The position numbers and the translations under genes are program-made. 64,000 nucleotides of DNA from the NCBI GenBank assembly GCA_905209085.1, contig CAJLRM010000001.1, positions 434,001 to 498,000 of the forward strand, given 5' to 3'. Numbering within the stretch: the first letter of the stretch is position 1; every line of letters starts with the position of its first letter. Source of the stretch: an uncultured Eubacteriales bacterium (GTDB taxonomy: Bacteria; Bacillota; Clostridia; Christensenellales; Borkfalkiaceae). Below the pieces are notes generated by a model. That model did not search any database. It was not told where the DNA came from and saw only the letters and a program-made list of their open reading frames with translations. Positions 32,035 through 39,644 of the stretch are shown one piece after another.

Positions 32035-33240
32035 TCAGGATTCGGGATAGTTATCCAACACGAAGTCCACGTCTTTATCCCCTCTGCCGGAAAGATTGAC
32101 GACAATGCTCTTTTCTTTGCCGAGCGCTCGGGCGAGTTTCAGCGCATACGCGACGGCGTGAGAGCTTTCGAGAGCGGGAATAATGCCCTCCGTCACCGAC
32201 AATTTGCGGAAAGCCGCCAAAGCCTCTTTGTCCGTCACCGTGACATAGCTCACGCGTCCTATCGCCTTCAAATAGGCGTGTTCGGGACCTACGGAGGGGT
32301 AGTCAAGACCGCTCGCCACAGAATACGCTTCGGCGGGCTCTCCGTTCTCGTCCTCCAACACCAAACTTTTAAAGCCGTGCATGACGGCAGGCTTTCCGAA
32401 GGTGATGCTGGCGGCGTTATCCCCCGTCGCCTCGCCCCTGCCCAGAGGCTCCGCGCCGTACAGAGCCACGGACGGATATTCCAAAAAGCCGCTGAAAATG
32501 CCCATGGCATTGGAGCCGCCGCCCACGCACGCCACCACCGCGTCGGGCAAACCGCCTTTCAGCCGCTTGAACTGTGTGCGCGCTTCCCTGCCCACCACGG
32601 ATTGAAAATCGCGGACGATCGTGGGATACGGATGGGGACCGACTACCGAGCCGATACAGTAAATGGAGTTTTCATAAGTCTTTGCGTACTCCTCAAACGC
32701 GGCGTCCACGGCGTCTTTAAGCGTTTTGCTTCCCCGTTCGACGCAGACGACTTCCGCGCCTAAAAGCTTCATTTTACGCACGTTGATGTACTGTTTCTTC
32801 ACGTCCGTTTCGCCCATGAAAATACGGCATTTAAGCCCGAGTAAAGCGCAGGCGGTGGCGAGGGCGAGCCCATGCTGTCCCGCGCCCGTTTCCCCGATCA
32901 CCGTGTCTTTGCCCATGTGTTTGGCGAGCAAGACTTCGCCGATACAGTGATTGATTTTGTGCGCGCCCGTATGATTGAGATCCTCTCTCTTCAAATAAAT
33001 GTCCGCCCCGCCCGTTTGCTCGGAAAGTTTTTTGCAATAATATAAGGGAGTGGGTCTGCCCTGATAGGTTCTTTGCAGCAGGGAAAGTTCCGCGCGGAAA
33101 GATTCGTCTTTTTTCAGTTTGAGATATTCCGCATACACTCTATCCAGCTCTTTTTTGAGGGTTTCGGGCACAAACGCTCCGCCGAATTGTCCGAAATACC
33201 CCTCTTGCACGCCCGCGTTGCTTTTTCTTGTCTTTTTCAT
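32035..33240 (-). CDS. trpB: Tryptophan synthase beta chain, stand-alone
   Basis: A 401-residue PLP enzyme joining indole and serine to tryptophan. GQFGGAFVPETL opens the chain, the PLP lysine is in HTGAHKINHCIGE (about 85-97), the GGGSNAMG phosphate cup is near 230-237 and the C-terminal SGRGDKD is intact. GAAGAGAT... style GAAGGAG precedes ATG 33240. No trpA or other trp gene is nearby, so it may work with a distant TrpA or salvage indole. Expression is controlled by the attenuator immediately upstream. Confidence 0.95.
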   Translation of the reverse strand: MKKTRKSNAGVQEGYFGQFGGAFVPETLKKELDRVYAEYLKLKKDESFRAELSLLQRTYQGRPTPLYYCKKLSEQTGGADIYLKREDLNHTGAHKINHCIGEVLLAKHMGKDTVIGETGAGQHGLALATACALLGLKCRIFMGETDVKKQYINVRKMKLLGAEVVCVERGSKTLKDAVDAAFEEYAKTYENSIYCIGSVVGPHPYPTIVRDFQSVVGREARTQFKRLKGGLPDAVVACVGGGSNAMGIFSGFLEYPSVALYGAEPLGRGEATGDNAASITFGKPAVMHGFKSLVLEDENGEPAEAYSVASGLDYPSVGPEHAYLKAIGRVSYVTVTDKEALAAFRKLSVTEGIIPALESSHAVAYALKLARALGKEKSIVVNLSGRGDKDVDFVLDNYPES

Positions 33241-33267
33241 GATACATCTCCTTCAAAATTAAAATAA

Positions 33268-33312
33268 AAGACCCGTCCGATCTGTTTTAAACAAAACATA
33301 CCGTCGGGTCTT
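33268..33312 (-). terminator. trp attenuator terminator hairpin
   Basis: Arms AAGACCCG (33312-33305) and CGGGTCTT (33275-33268) with an inner TGTTTT/AAAACA helix, followed by TTTATTTT before the trpB ribosome binding site. The 13-mer CAAAACATACCGT occurs both in its 5' arm region (33292-33304) and upstream (33368-33380), so the upstream copy can compete for pairing and act as antiterminator. Confidence 0.85.
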
Positions 33313-33396
33313 GTATGATAGACGTATCATTCTTCCGATATGCTCTGCGACGCGATAAAAGCATCCGCAAAACATACCGTTTATGCGAACGCCGAA

Positions 33397-33429
33397 TTAT
33401 CCACGCCACCATGCATTCGAAAGGAACAT
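33397..33429 (-). CDS. trpL: trp leader peptide MFLSNAWWRG
   Basis: A ten-codon frame behind AAGGAG with tandem Trp codons (TGG TGG) and a TAA stop. It lies 32 nt after the -10 box and about 85 nt before the terminator hairpin. Ribosome stalling at the Trp codons when charged tRNA-Trp is scarce would favour the antiterminator. This is the classical enteric design. Bacillus instead uses TRAP, and many Clostridia use T-boxes. Confidence 0.85.
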   Translation of the reverse strand: MFLSNAWWRG

Positions 33430-33460
33430 AATTTTCTCCTTGCGTTACAAGATTTTTATT

Positions 33461-33490
33461 ATTATACCCCGTGTGCCATCGGTTTGTCAA
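33461..33490 (-). promoter_or_regulatory. Promoter of the trpL-trpB transcript
   Basis: TTGACA (33490-33485), an 18-nt spacer and TATAAT (33466-33461). Confidence 0.85.
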
Positions 33491-33551
33491 CGGAATCAAA
33501 GCAATTTTTCGAAAAAAATCAAAAAATTTATAAAAACAGGCATAAAAACGC

Positions 33552-33580
33552 TTGCATTTATGAAAAAGATATGATATATT
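33552..33580 (+). promoter_or_regulatory. Promoter of tRNA-Gly
   Basis: TTGCAT (33552-33557), a 17-nt spacer and TATATT (33575-33580). It shares the block CGCTTGCATTT and a following GATATGATATA with the tRNA-Val promoter at 34560. Confidence 0.75.
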
Positions 33581-33611
33581 ATGTAAGCATAAAATAATGT
33601 ATGCGGAGTAT

Positions 33612-33686
33612 GCGGGAATAGCTCAGTGGTAGAGCGTTACCTTGCCAAGGTAAATGTCGCGGGTTCAAGTCTCGTTTCCCGCTCCA
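33612..33686 (+). tRNA. tRNA-Gly(GCC) with encoded CCA, copy 1
   Basis: 75 nt; acceptor GCGGGAA/TTCCCGC, anticodon loop with GCC (CTTGCCAAG), T-loop TTCAAGT. The sequence is identical to the copy at 34703-34777. Confidence 0.95.
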
Positions 33687-33693
33687 CATCAGT

Positions 33694-33745
33694 AGGATCC
33701 GAACCTGAAACCGATTTTGATCGGTGTGCGTTCGGGTCCTTTTTT
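33694..33745 (+). terminator. Terminator of tRNA-Gly copy 1
   Basis: AGGATCCGAAC/GTTCGGGTCCT with inner CCGAT/ATCGG, followed by TTTTTT. Confidence 0.85.
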
Positions 33746-33747
33746 GA

Positions 33748-34330
33748 TTGCGATCGTTCCGCAAAGAAAAAACGACGGCGAGCGCGAATGATCAGGCATC
33801 GGTTATTTCCCCTGATGCGGAAACGGAATGCTCGGGCAACGCCACGAAAGAAAATATCGCCCGACTGACGAATTTAGACGTCGATTACATTTTTAGCGGC
33901 CTGCCGCCCCACTCGGCTTCCATTCTCGACGGATCCCTCAAAAGTCTGCGCTTCGCGGGCTGACGGCGTACGGAAACACCGACGGCGGGTAAATAGGAAA
34001 CGATATGTTTGCGTTTTTCACAGCAAGAATAGGACGTATAACAATTTATTGCCGACGGCGGGGAGAAAAAATCCATACTGAATTTCGGCGAAACGTGAGG
34101 CTTATAAAAGTGATCCCGACGGATAAAGAGTATCTTTTGCGGAGCGCAGTCCTATGCCGACGAAATGTGTTAAGGGAGCAAGAACTCTTTGGGGCGCCGA
34201 TTGTTTCGTCGTTCCCGAATATTCCTTTGTCGTTAAGGAAAATAACAAAATTCGGCAATTTCCTTAAAACATACGGAGCAGGAAGGAAGAGATGACAAAG
34301 CGGTTTAAACGCGACGCGGGACGGCGCCGG
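33748..34330 (+). pseudogene. Decayed protein-coding remnants
   Basis: Short protein-like stretches in different frames separated by stops, such as ARLTNLDVDYIFSGLPPHS (frame at 33748-33963) and DCFVVPEYSFVVKENN near 34195. They suggest one frameshifted ancestral gene whose family I cannot name. No start or ribosome binding site remains. The rest of 34331-34559 is non-coding. Confidence 0.3.
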
Positions 34331-34433
34331 CGAAGAGGGAGTAAGTCCGGCTCAGGCGACGCATAAATTACGATTTTTGTTTTAGAGGGCATAATCTTTC
34401 GATTAAAAGGAAAACTACTTTTATACCTCTCTT

Positions 34434-34457
34434 ATGCGCGGCAAACGCGCGTTTTTT
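34434..34457 (+). terminator. Intrinsic terminator
   Basis: GCGCG/CGCGC stem with GCAAA loop followed by a run of T, after the decayed gene region. Confidence 0.6.
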
Positions 34458-34559
34458 CTTCGCGGCGCCAAGCCCCGCCGAGGAATTTCACGCGAAAAAT
34501 ATGTTCCTTTTTTTGTGAAATTTTTTGAGAAAAAATTTTTTGAAAGCCTTAAAAAACGC

Positions 34560-34588
34560 TTGCATTTCAAGGCGAGATATGATATAGT
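34560..34588 (+). promoter_or_regulatory. Promoter of the tRNA-Val-Gly-Cys cluster
   Basis: TTGCAT (34560-34565), a 17-nt spacer and TATAGT (34583-34588), 12 nt before tRNA-Val. Confidence 0.8.
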
Positions 34589-34600
34589 ATATAGGCTTTC

Positions 34601-34676
34601 GGAAGTTTAGCTCAGCTGGGAGAGCATCTGCCTTACAAGCAGAGGGTCATAGGTTCGATCCCTATAACTTCCACCA
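34601..34676 (+). tRNA. tRNA-Val(TAC) with encoded CCA
   Basis: 76 nt; acceptor GGAAGTT/AACTTCC, anticodon loop CTTACAA, T-loop TTCGATC. Confidence 0.95.
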
Positions 34677-34680
34677 AAAG

Positions 34681-34800
34681 AAAAACAGTGCGGACGGAGT
34701 ATGCGGGAATAGCTCAGTGGTAGAGCGTTACCTTGCCAAGGTAAATGTCGCGGGTTCAAGTCTCGTTTCCCGCTCCAATTTAAAGGTTCGCACTGTTTTT
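34681..34800 (+). repeat. 12-bp inverted repeat enclosing tRNA-Gly copy 2
   Basis: AAAAACAGTGCG (34681-34692) and CGCACTGTTTTT (34789-34800) are perfect complements with the whole tRNA-Gly in between. They may form a processing stem or contribute to a terminator. Confidence 0.65.
34703..34777 (+). tRNA. tRNA-Gly(GCC) with encoded CCA, copy 2
   Basis: Identical to 33612-33686 over all 75 nt, including the preceding GGAGTAT, which indicates recent duplication. Confidence 0.95.
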
Positions 34801-34830
34801 TCTTCCTATCCCCACGAGAACAGGGCAAAC

Positions 34831-34905
34831 GGCGCTATAGCCAAGTGGTAAGGCCAAGGTCTGCAAAACCTTCATCCCCCGGTTCAAATCCGGGTGGCGC
34901 CTCCA
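34831..34905 (+). tRNA. tRNA-Cys(GCA) with encoded CCA
   Basis: 75 nt; acceptor GGCGCTA/TGGCGCC (one mismatch-type pair), anticodon loop with GCA (TCTGCAAAA), T-loop TTCAAAT. Confidence 0.95.
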
Positions 34906-34906
34906 A

Positions 34907-34940
34907 AATCCCGACTGCAAAAGCGGTCGGGATTTATTTT
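34907..34940 (+). terminator. Terminator of the tRNA cluster
   Basis: AATCCCGACTGC pairs with GCGGTCGGGATT around AAAA, followed by TATTTTTT. Confidence 0.9.
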
Positions 34941-35078
34941 TTCCCTTTTCACCCTTCCCCTTATGACAAACGGGATTTGGCGAGGTAAGAGGTAAAAAAT
35001 CGTGAAGAAGTGAGGCGCCTTCTCAACGCGGCGAAACTCTTTTACTTGTGCGGCATTTCGTACTATTTAGCCAAAAAA

Positions 35079-35108
35079 GCCGAAGTTATCCTTCCCGATA
35101 ACTTCGGC
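35079..35108 (-). terminator. Terminator of the carbohydrate operon
   Basis: Perfect 12-bp stem GCCGAAGTTATC/GATAACTTCGGC with TTTTTT on the leftward side. Confidence 0.9.
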
Positions 35109-35139
35109 TTTCTTCTGTTGTCCGCTCTTTCTTTCCTCT

Positions 35140-35865
35140 TTATTCCTTTATCAGCCGCGCCGTCTTTTTACCATATTCCGCGATCGCGTTGAGTTCGCTG
35201 CCAACGCAAAACGCCGTAAAGCGGCAGCTTTTCGCCTTCGAGAGATAATTTTTGTTCGCCGTGATCATCCCGGAGATTTTCCCCGCCGCCGCCGCGGCCT
35301 CGCCTACGCGCTCTATCGCCTTCAATATCGGCGGCGCGTTCGGATCTCCGAGGCACTCGTAATCCGCCGAAAGATCGTTCGGACCGATAAAACAGCCGCT
35401 TACCCCGGGAACCGCGAGAATCCTGTCGATATTTTCCACGCCTGCGCGCGTTTCCGCCTGCGCAAAAATTTTCGTGCGGGCGTTTCCCGCAGGCATATAT
35501 TCCAAAACGGGCGGCGGCGCATAGAGAGTATGCGCCCTCATCGTGGAGATGCCCCGATGTCCGAGCGGCGGATATTTCGCGTAGTCCGCCACCTTTCGTA
35601 TGTCCTCCGCCGTATTCGTCATCGGCAGCAACAATCCGTCCGCGCCCATATCCAGGTATTTGACGACGTCTTTTCTTTCGTTGTTCGCAAGTCTTACGAT
35701 CAGCTCTAAGCCGCACAGCCGCGCCGTCATGATCAGCCGCGATACCTCCGCATAATCGAAGCCGCCGTGTTCGCAATCGAGTATACAGAACTCTATTCCC
35801 GCATTTTTCAAAAGTACGGGCATATTGGAAAACGCGATCTCCGAAATCATCATTCCCGCTCTCAT
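35140..35865 (-). CDS. HpcH/HpaI-family aldolase
   Basis: A 241-residue class II aldolase with the TIM-barrel signature of 2-keto-3-deoxy acid aldolases. FCILDCEHGGFDY is near 25-37, VRLANN near 57 and the metal-binding Glu/Asp pair is in FAQAETRAGVEN and IGPNDLSADY. It cleaves a keto-deoxy sugar acid to pyruvate or a related product. As last gene of the operon, behind a sugar kinase, it probably completes breakdown of the imported sugar. Its exact substrate is unknown. Confidence 0.8.
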   Translation of the reverse strand: MRAGMMISEIAFSNMPVLLKNAGIEFCILDCEHGGFDYAEVSRLIMTARLCGLELIVRLANNERKDVVKYLDMGADGLLLPMTNTAEDIRKVADYAKYPPLGHRGISTMRAHTLYAPPPVLEYMPAGNARTKIFAQAETRAGVENIDRILAVPGVSGCFIGPNDLSADYECLGDPNAPPILKAIERVGEAAAAAGKISGMITANKNYLSKAKSCRFTAFCVGSELNAIAEYGKKTARLIKE

Positions 35866-36857
35866 TTTATTTCCTCCGCTAAAATTTTTAATCCCGCCAG
35901 CGCGTCTGCCCCTTCGTTGAGGACGTATGCTTTTTGCAGCGTTTCAAGCGTTTCTTCTATCAGTATTCTGTGATAATGCACGACTCCGCCCGTCACGATT
36001 ATTTTCTTTCGCGGCGGCAGCTTTTTTAGAGCGGAAGCATACGCCTCGGCAAGCGTTTCCCGCAGCGCTTTGGCGGACGTCGTCCCGATTGTTCGGGAAA
36101 TATATCCGCCTCCCGGCAAGCCCGTAACGGTGCAGAGGGTGTTGCCGCCGAAATACGGTCTGCTTTCAAAATCTCCCGCGGCGAATCCTTCCGCCGTGCA
36201 GCATAGCTGCGCCGCCGTGCCGAGATTCAAAACATACCCTTCCGCATTTTCCCTGCCCTTCCATGCGCCGAGGACGGACGCCTGCTGATCCCCTACGGGA
36301 GAAAATACGGCGGTGTCTTTATACCTGCCCGCCTCCTGTACCCGATATACCGCTTCGGGCAGGCGATAGCGACAGGCATCCCGCGCGCCCGTTTTCACGT
36401 TGTAAAAGCCGCTCGCAGCGGCGTCCGTCACGTGCGTCGTATTTTTCCCCGTCAGGCGGTAAACAAGATAGGAGCCGAGCGTACAAAATTCATCCGCCGT
36501 CACGCTCTGCGCCTGTAAACTCAGACGGGGGAGATTCGGCTTTATTCTGACGCCGTATTCTTCCGTGAGCGCAAAGTCGGGCGGAAGGTCTTTTCCGCGC
36601 TCGTCCCGCCAGGAAATGTAGCCCGTCGCTTCCCTGCCCTCCTTCAATAGCACGTATCCGTGCATCTGTACGGAAAAGAACGCGCGCTGCGGCCGATGCG
36701 TATCGATCAGGTTTAAAACAATCGAAAAAATCTCGTCCGCGCGGACCTCGTAGCGCGGATACGCCGCGTCAAAGGCGGCGGGAAAAGGGATTTTTCCCGC
36801 CGTTTTTCCATGCGACCATTTGATGTTCGTACTGCCTATGTCTATATATAAATCCAT
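35862..36857 (-). CDS. FGGY-type sugar kinase, short form
   Basis: A 331-residue kinase of the actin-like ATPase fold. The phosphate-1 loop DIGSTNIKWS is at 6-15, adenosine and phosphate-2 segments lie near 215 (LNLGTAAQL) and IIVTGGVVHY is near 288. It is shorter than classical FGGY kinases (about 480-500 residues) and lacks much of the second-domain insertions, resembling sedoheptulokinase-like short forms. It overlaps the aldolase gene by 4 nt. It probably phosphorylates the monosaccharide released by the operon's hydrolases. Confidence 0.75.
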   Translation of the reverse strand: MDLYIDIGSTNIKWSHGKTAGKIPFPAAFDAAYPRYEVRADEIFSIVLNLIDTHRPQRAFFSVQMHGYVLLKEGREATGYISWRDERGKDLPPDFALTEEYGVRIKPNLPRLSLQAQSVTADEFCTLGSYLVYRLTGKNTTHVTDAAASGFYNVKTGARDACRYRLPEAVYRVQEAGRYKDTAVFSPVGDQQASVLGAWKGRENAEGYVLNLGTAAQLCCTAEGFAAGDFESRPYFGGNTLCTVTGLPGGGYISRTIGTTSAKALRETLAEAYASALKKLPPRKKIIVTGGVVHYHRILIEETLETLQKAYVLNEGADALAGLKILAEEIK

Positions 36858-36864
36858 GATTCCA

Positions 36865-37881
36865 TTATTCTTCTTTGCCTATATCGCAGGAAACGAAATA
36901 TACGTCGTGCCGATTCAATTCGAAAGCGAATTTCACCTTTCCGTCCCGTTCGTCGTAAACGCCGTCGGGATAGGATAAATACGCGGGAAAATCCACCGCC
37001 TTTATCTTTGTTTTCCACGTCTTCATACCGTCGTCGGACACCCATACGGAGAGCGGCGTGCGGTCTATGTATCGGCTGCCCCGACGAAACGTATTGAGCA
37101 GGATCACCCGATTCCCCGCCTTGATGAGTTTCGGCTTGTTTCCCGGGTTTTCCAGCTCTGTTTTTTGCGGCTTTGCCCAGCTTTTTCCGTAATCGAAGGA
37201 ATCGCTCCGCCAAAGATACGACGTACCCTGAAAACGAAGCAGCATGACGAGATGACCCCTTTCGAGTTCGACGGCGGTCGGCTCGCTCCATTTCCATCCC
37301 CGTACGCCCTCGTAAACGCGCGGAATGCGGACGCTTCCGCCGACGCCGCCCCTTCCGTCGTCGTAGATAACGGTGTTTTCCGCAAACGGGGAATCGAGTT
37401 TCCAGATATACTCTTTTTCGTCGCCCGAAGCGCCTCTCGCCCCCTCCGTCCCGGGATAGTGCTGCGCCACCGTCATGTATCTGCCGTCCGAGAGCAGAAG
37501 GGCGCTGCGCGTCATACAAAAATCCTTAAAACAGTCGTCTTTTTCGTAATGCCACGTATAGCCGTCGTCGTAGCTTTTGGCGATAAAGTTTTCATACCCC
37601 CTGAAAAAACCGTTGTGCACGAAGAGATACGCTTTGATGCACTCCTTGGAAACGAACACCTCGCTGCAACCAACGGCGCGCGTTTCCAAGGGAAAAATAT
37701 CCACGGGAGCCTGCCACGTTTCTCCCCCGTCTTTGCTCCTGAAAAGCAGTATACGATTATCCGGATGCGGCTCCACGCCGCCTCCGCACTGTGAAAAAAT
37801 CAGATAGTCCCCGTTGGAAGCGATCCTGAAAATCGCTTCGCAGCTCAGCGTGTCCGTGTGCACCAATTTGATTTCCGTCAT
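36865..37881 (-). CDS. Cytoplasmic sialidase-fold (BNR) protein
   Basis: 338 residues from ATG 37881 (GGAGAACATC upstream). Four Asp-box repeats are visible: SKDGGETW, SYDDGYTW, SFDYGKSW and SDDGMKTW, spread over a six-bladed propeller. No signal peptide is present, so it acts in the cytoplasm on imported oligosaccharide. The FRIP motif of true sialidases is not evident (EAIFRIAS is the nearest), so the sugar specificity is open. It lies between the secreted sialidase-fold gene and the kinase gene. Confidence 0.75.
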   Translation of the reverse strand: MTEIKLVHTDTLSCEAIFRIASNGDYLIFSQCGGGVEPHPDNRILLFRSKDGGETWQAPVDIFPLETRAVGCSEVFVSKECIKAYLFVHNGFFRGYENFIAKSYDDGYTWHYEKDDCFKDFCMTRSALLLSDGRYMTVAQHYPGTEGARGASGDEKEYIWKLDSPFAENTVIYDDGRGGVGGSVRIPRVYEGVRGWKWSEPTAVELERGHLVMLLRFQGTSYLWRSDSFDYGKSWAKPQKTELENPGNKPKLIKAGNRVILLNTFRRGSRYIDRTPLSVWVSDDGMKTWKTKIKAVDFPAYLSYPDGVYDERDGKVKFAFELNRHDVYFVSCDIGKEE

Positions 37882-37949
37882 GATGTTCTCCTCAAAAATC
37901 GCCCTTTGACGTTCTCCCGCCATAAAAATGCGCTTTTTCGCCGCGGAAA

Positions 37950-39644
37950 CTACCGTCTTTTTCCCTTTCGTTTCATACCTGCCGCCGCCAAAACCGCCGC
38001 CGCGACGCCCGTTCCCGCCGCGGAGGAGCTTTTGCAGCCCCCGTTCCCGCCGTTTTCGCTTCCGGAGCTTTCGTCGCTGCCCTGCTGCCCGCCTTCGACG
38101 AGTCGGACGACGATGGAGAGCTTGTCCGCGCCGTCCGCGAGATAAAGAGGCATATTCTCGGCTTCAAAGGCGAGGAGGTAATAGCCCGCGCGTTCCGCCT
38201 TATAGCCCGCGCTGCTCCAAGCGCCTTGGAGCGTATATTCCTTTCCGTCTTCGTCGAGCACGGAGAATCGGGAAGGAAGCTCCGCTTTTATCTCTGCCGA
38301 CGCGGTGCCGACAGGCTTTTCCAAATAGGAAGGGAACGCGCCCAGGACATCCGAAACGTCCCGATATTGCGTCGGGCGGGAAATAAGCGATTTTTTTACG
38401 CCGTTCTCGGACAAAATATAGCCTTTTTTAATATCCTCTTCGTCGAACGAGGAAAAACGCAATTCCTTTTCGATATATCTCCCCTTATCCCATGCGGCGA
38501 AAATCCTGCCGTCCGCTTCGAAGGCGCTTGGATAGCTCACGTCGTCCCTGTCGTCCAAAGAGAGGGAATACGGCCACGTTTTTCCGCCGTCCTCCGAAAG
38601 ATACGCCTTCAACTTGCTCCGCGAGGAGGACGTATCGTGGTTGAGCATAAGGAGATTGCCGCTGGAAAGCCGAAGCATAAAAAATTTCGAACCGGGTCCT
38701 ATAAACGGTTTGGATAAATTGTATTCATAGTCCGACCAGGTAGTCCCGTAGTCCTTGGAAACGGCAACTTCGACGCCTCCTACCGTACCGCCTTCGAGCC
38801 GGGAAGCGAGGAGAAGGGTGCCTTGATCGTCCACCTGCACCACCTGAGATTCCGGCCATCTGCGGGCGGTGGCGGCGCCCGATTTCACTTTGGCTTTCAG
38901 CGTCCAGGTAGCCCCCTTGTCCTTAGAGCCGTAAAGGCGGGTGGTGTCGACGTGCGATTCGCCCACCTGCGATTCGGAAGCGACGATCCATTCCTTGCTG
39001 CCGTCGGCGTGAGTGATGACCGTCGGGGGCTGATTGGTCTTCATATTGCCCAGCACCTTGGGCGGATCCCACGCCAGGTCTTTTATATTTTCGCATCCCG
39101 CGTTATCGAAGCGGATGCCCCAGAATTGGGATTGAAGATAGGTGAGCCAAAGATCCCCGTCCTCGTCTACAAAGAGATTGGGGACGACGGTGAAAATATT
39201 TTGCGAGCCGATGTCCGCGTGATCGACGATGAGATACGGATCCACCCAGGATTTGCCGCCGTCGTCGCTGTACGCCATCACGATATAATTGAAGGGATCG
39301 GGTTCCTTCTTTCCGCCCGTATAAAAACACGACCACAATCTGTCCCCCACCGCCGCGACGGATACCAGACCCTGCCATTGTCTGTCGGCGGGGTTGTAAG
39401 TTTCCCGCTTTGCCGTCCACGTACTGCCCGAATACGTCACCTTGCTTTCCCCGTCGGCGCGTTTATCGATCAAAGCGGCGAGCAGCTCATCGTCGACGAT
39501 TCTCACCTCCGCCGCGTCCGTCCATTTCTCTCCCGCGGACAAGCCTTCCGCGCCCGCGCGGGCAATTTCGGGCATACTGCCCGAAACGCCGAGTACGGTC
39601 GCCGCCGCAAAAGCCATCCAGAAAAGCCACGTCCTTTTTTTCAC
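37950..39644 (-). CDS. Secreted sialidase-fold (BNR) protein with GCKS C-terminal anchor
   Basis: 564 residues from GTG 39644 (GGAGGAAAAAACA upstream), overlapping the previous stop by 4 nt (GTGA). A signal peptide (about 1-30) is followed by a propeller with Asp boxes SDDGGKSW, SKDKGATW, SKDYGTTW and SEDGGKTW, and a C-terminal beta domain. The tail is a Ser/Gly linker, GGCKSSSA, a short hydrophobic helix and MKRKGKRR. It is likely surface-anchored and cleaves or binds exposed glycans. The related gene downstream encodes a cytoplasmic homologue. Confidence 0.8.
   Translation of the reverse strand: MKKRTWLFWMAFAAATVLGVSGSMPEIARAGAEGLSAGEKWTDAAEVRIVDDELLAALIDKRADGESKVTYSGSTWTAKRETYNPADRQWQGLVSVAAVGDRLWSCFYTGGKKEPDPFNYIVMAYSDDGGKSWVDPYLIVDHADIGSQNIFTVVPNLFVDEDGDLWLTYLQSQFWGIRFDNAGCENIKDLAWDPPKVLGNMKTNQPPTVITHADGSKEWIVASESQVGESHVDTTRLYGSKDKGATWTLKAKVKSGAATARRWPESQVVQVDDQGTLLLASRLEGGTVGGVEVAVSKDYGTTWSDYEYNLSKPFIGPGSKFFMLRLSSGNLLMLNHDTSSSRSKLKAYLSEDGGKTWPYSLSLDDRDDVSYPSAFEADGRIFAAWDKGRYIEKELRFSSFDEEDIKKGYILSENGVKKSLISRPTQYRDVSDVLGAFPSYLEKPVGTASAEIKAELPSRFSVLDEDGKEYTLQGAWSSAGYKAERAGYYLLAFEAENMPLYLADGADKLSIVVRLVEGGQQGSDESSGSENGGNGGCKSSSAAGTGVAAAVLAAAGMKRKGKRR

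Noticed and set aside
33287..33499. 70-residue frame over the trp leader
   Set aside because: It starts upstream of the trp promoter and is out of frame with the leader peptide.
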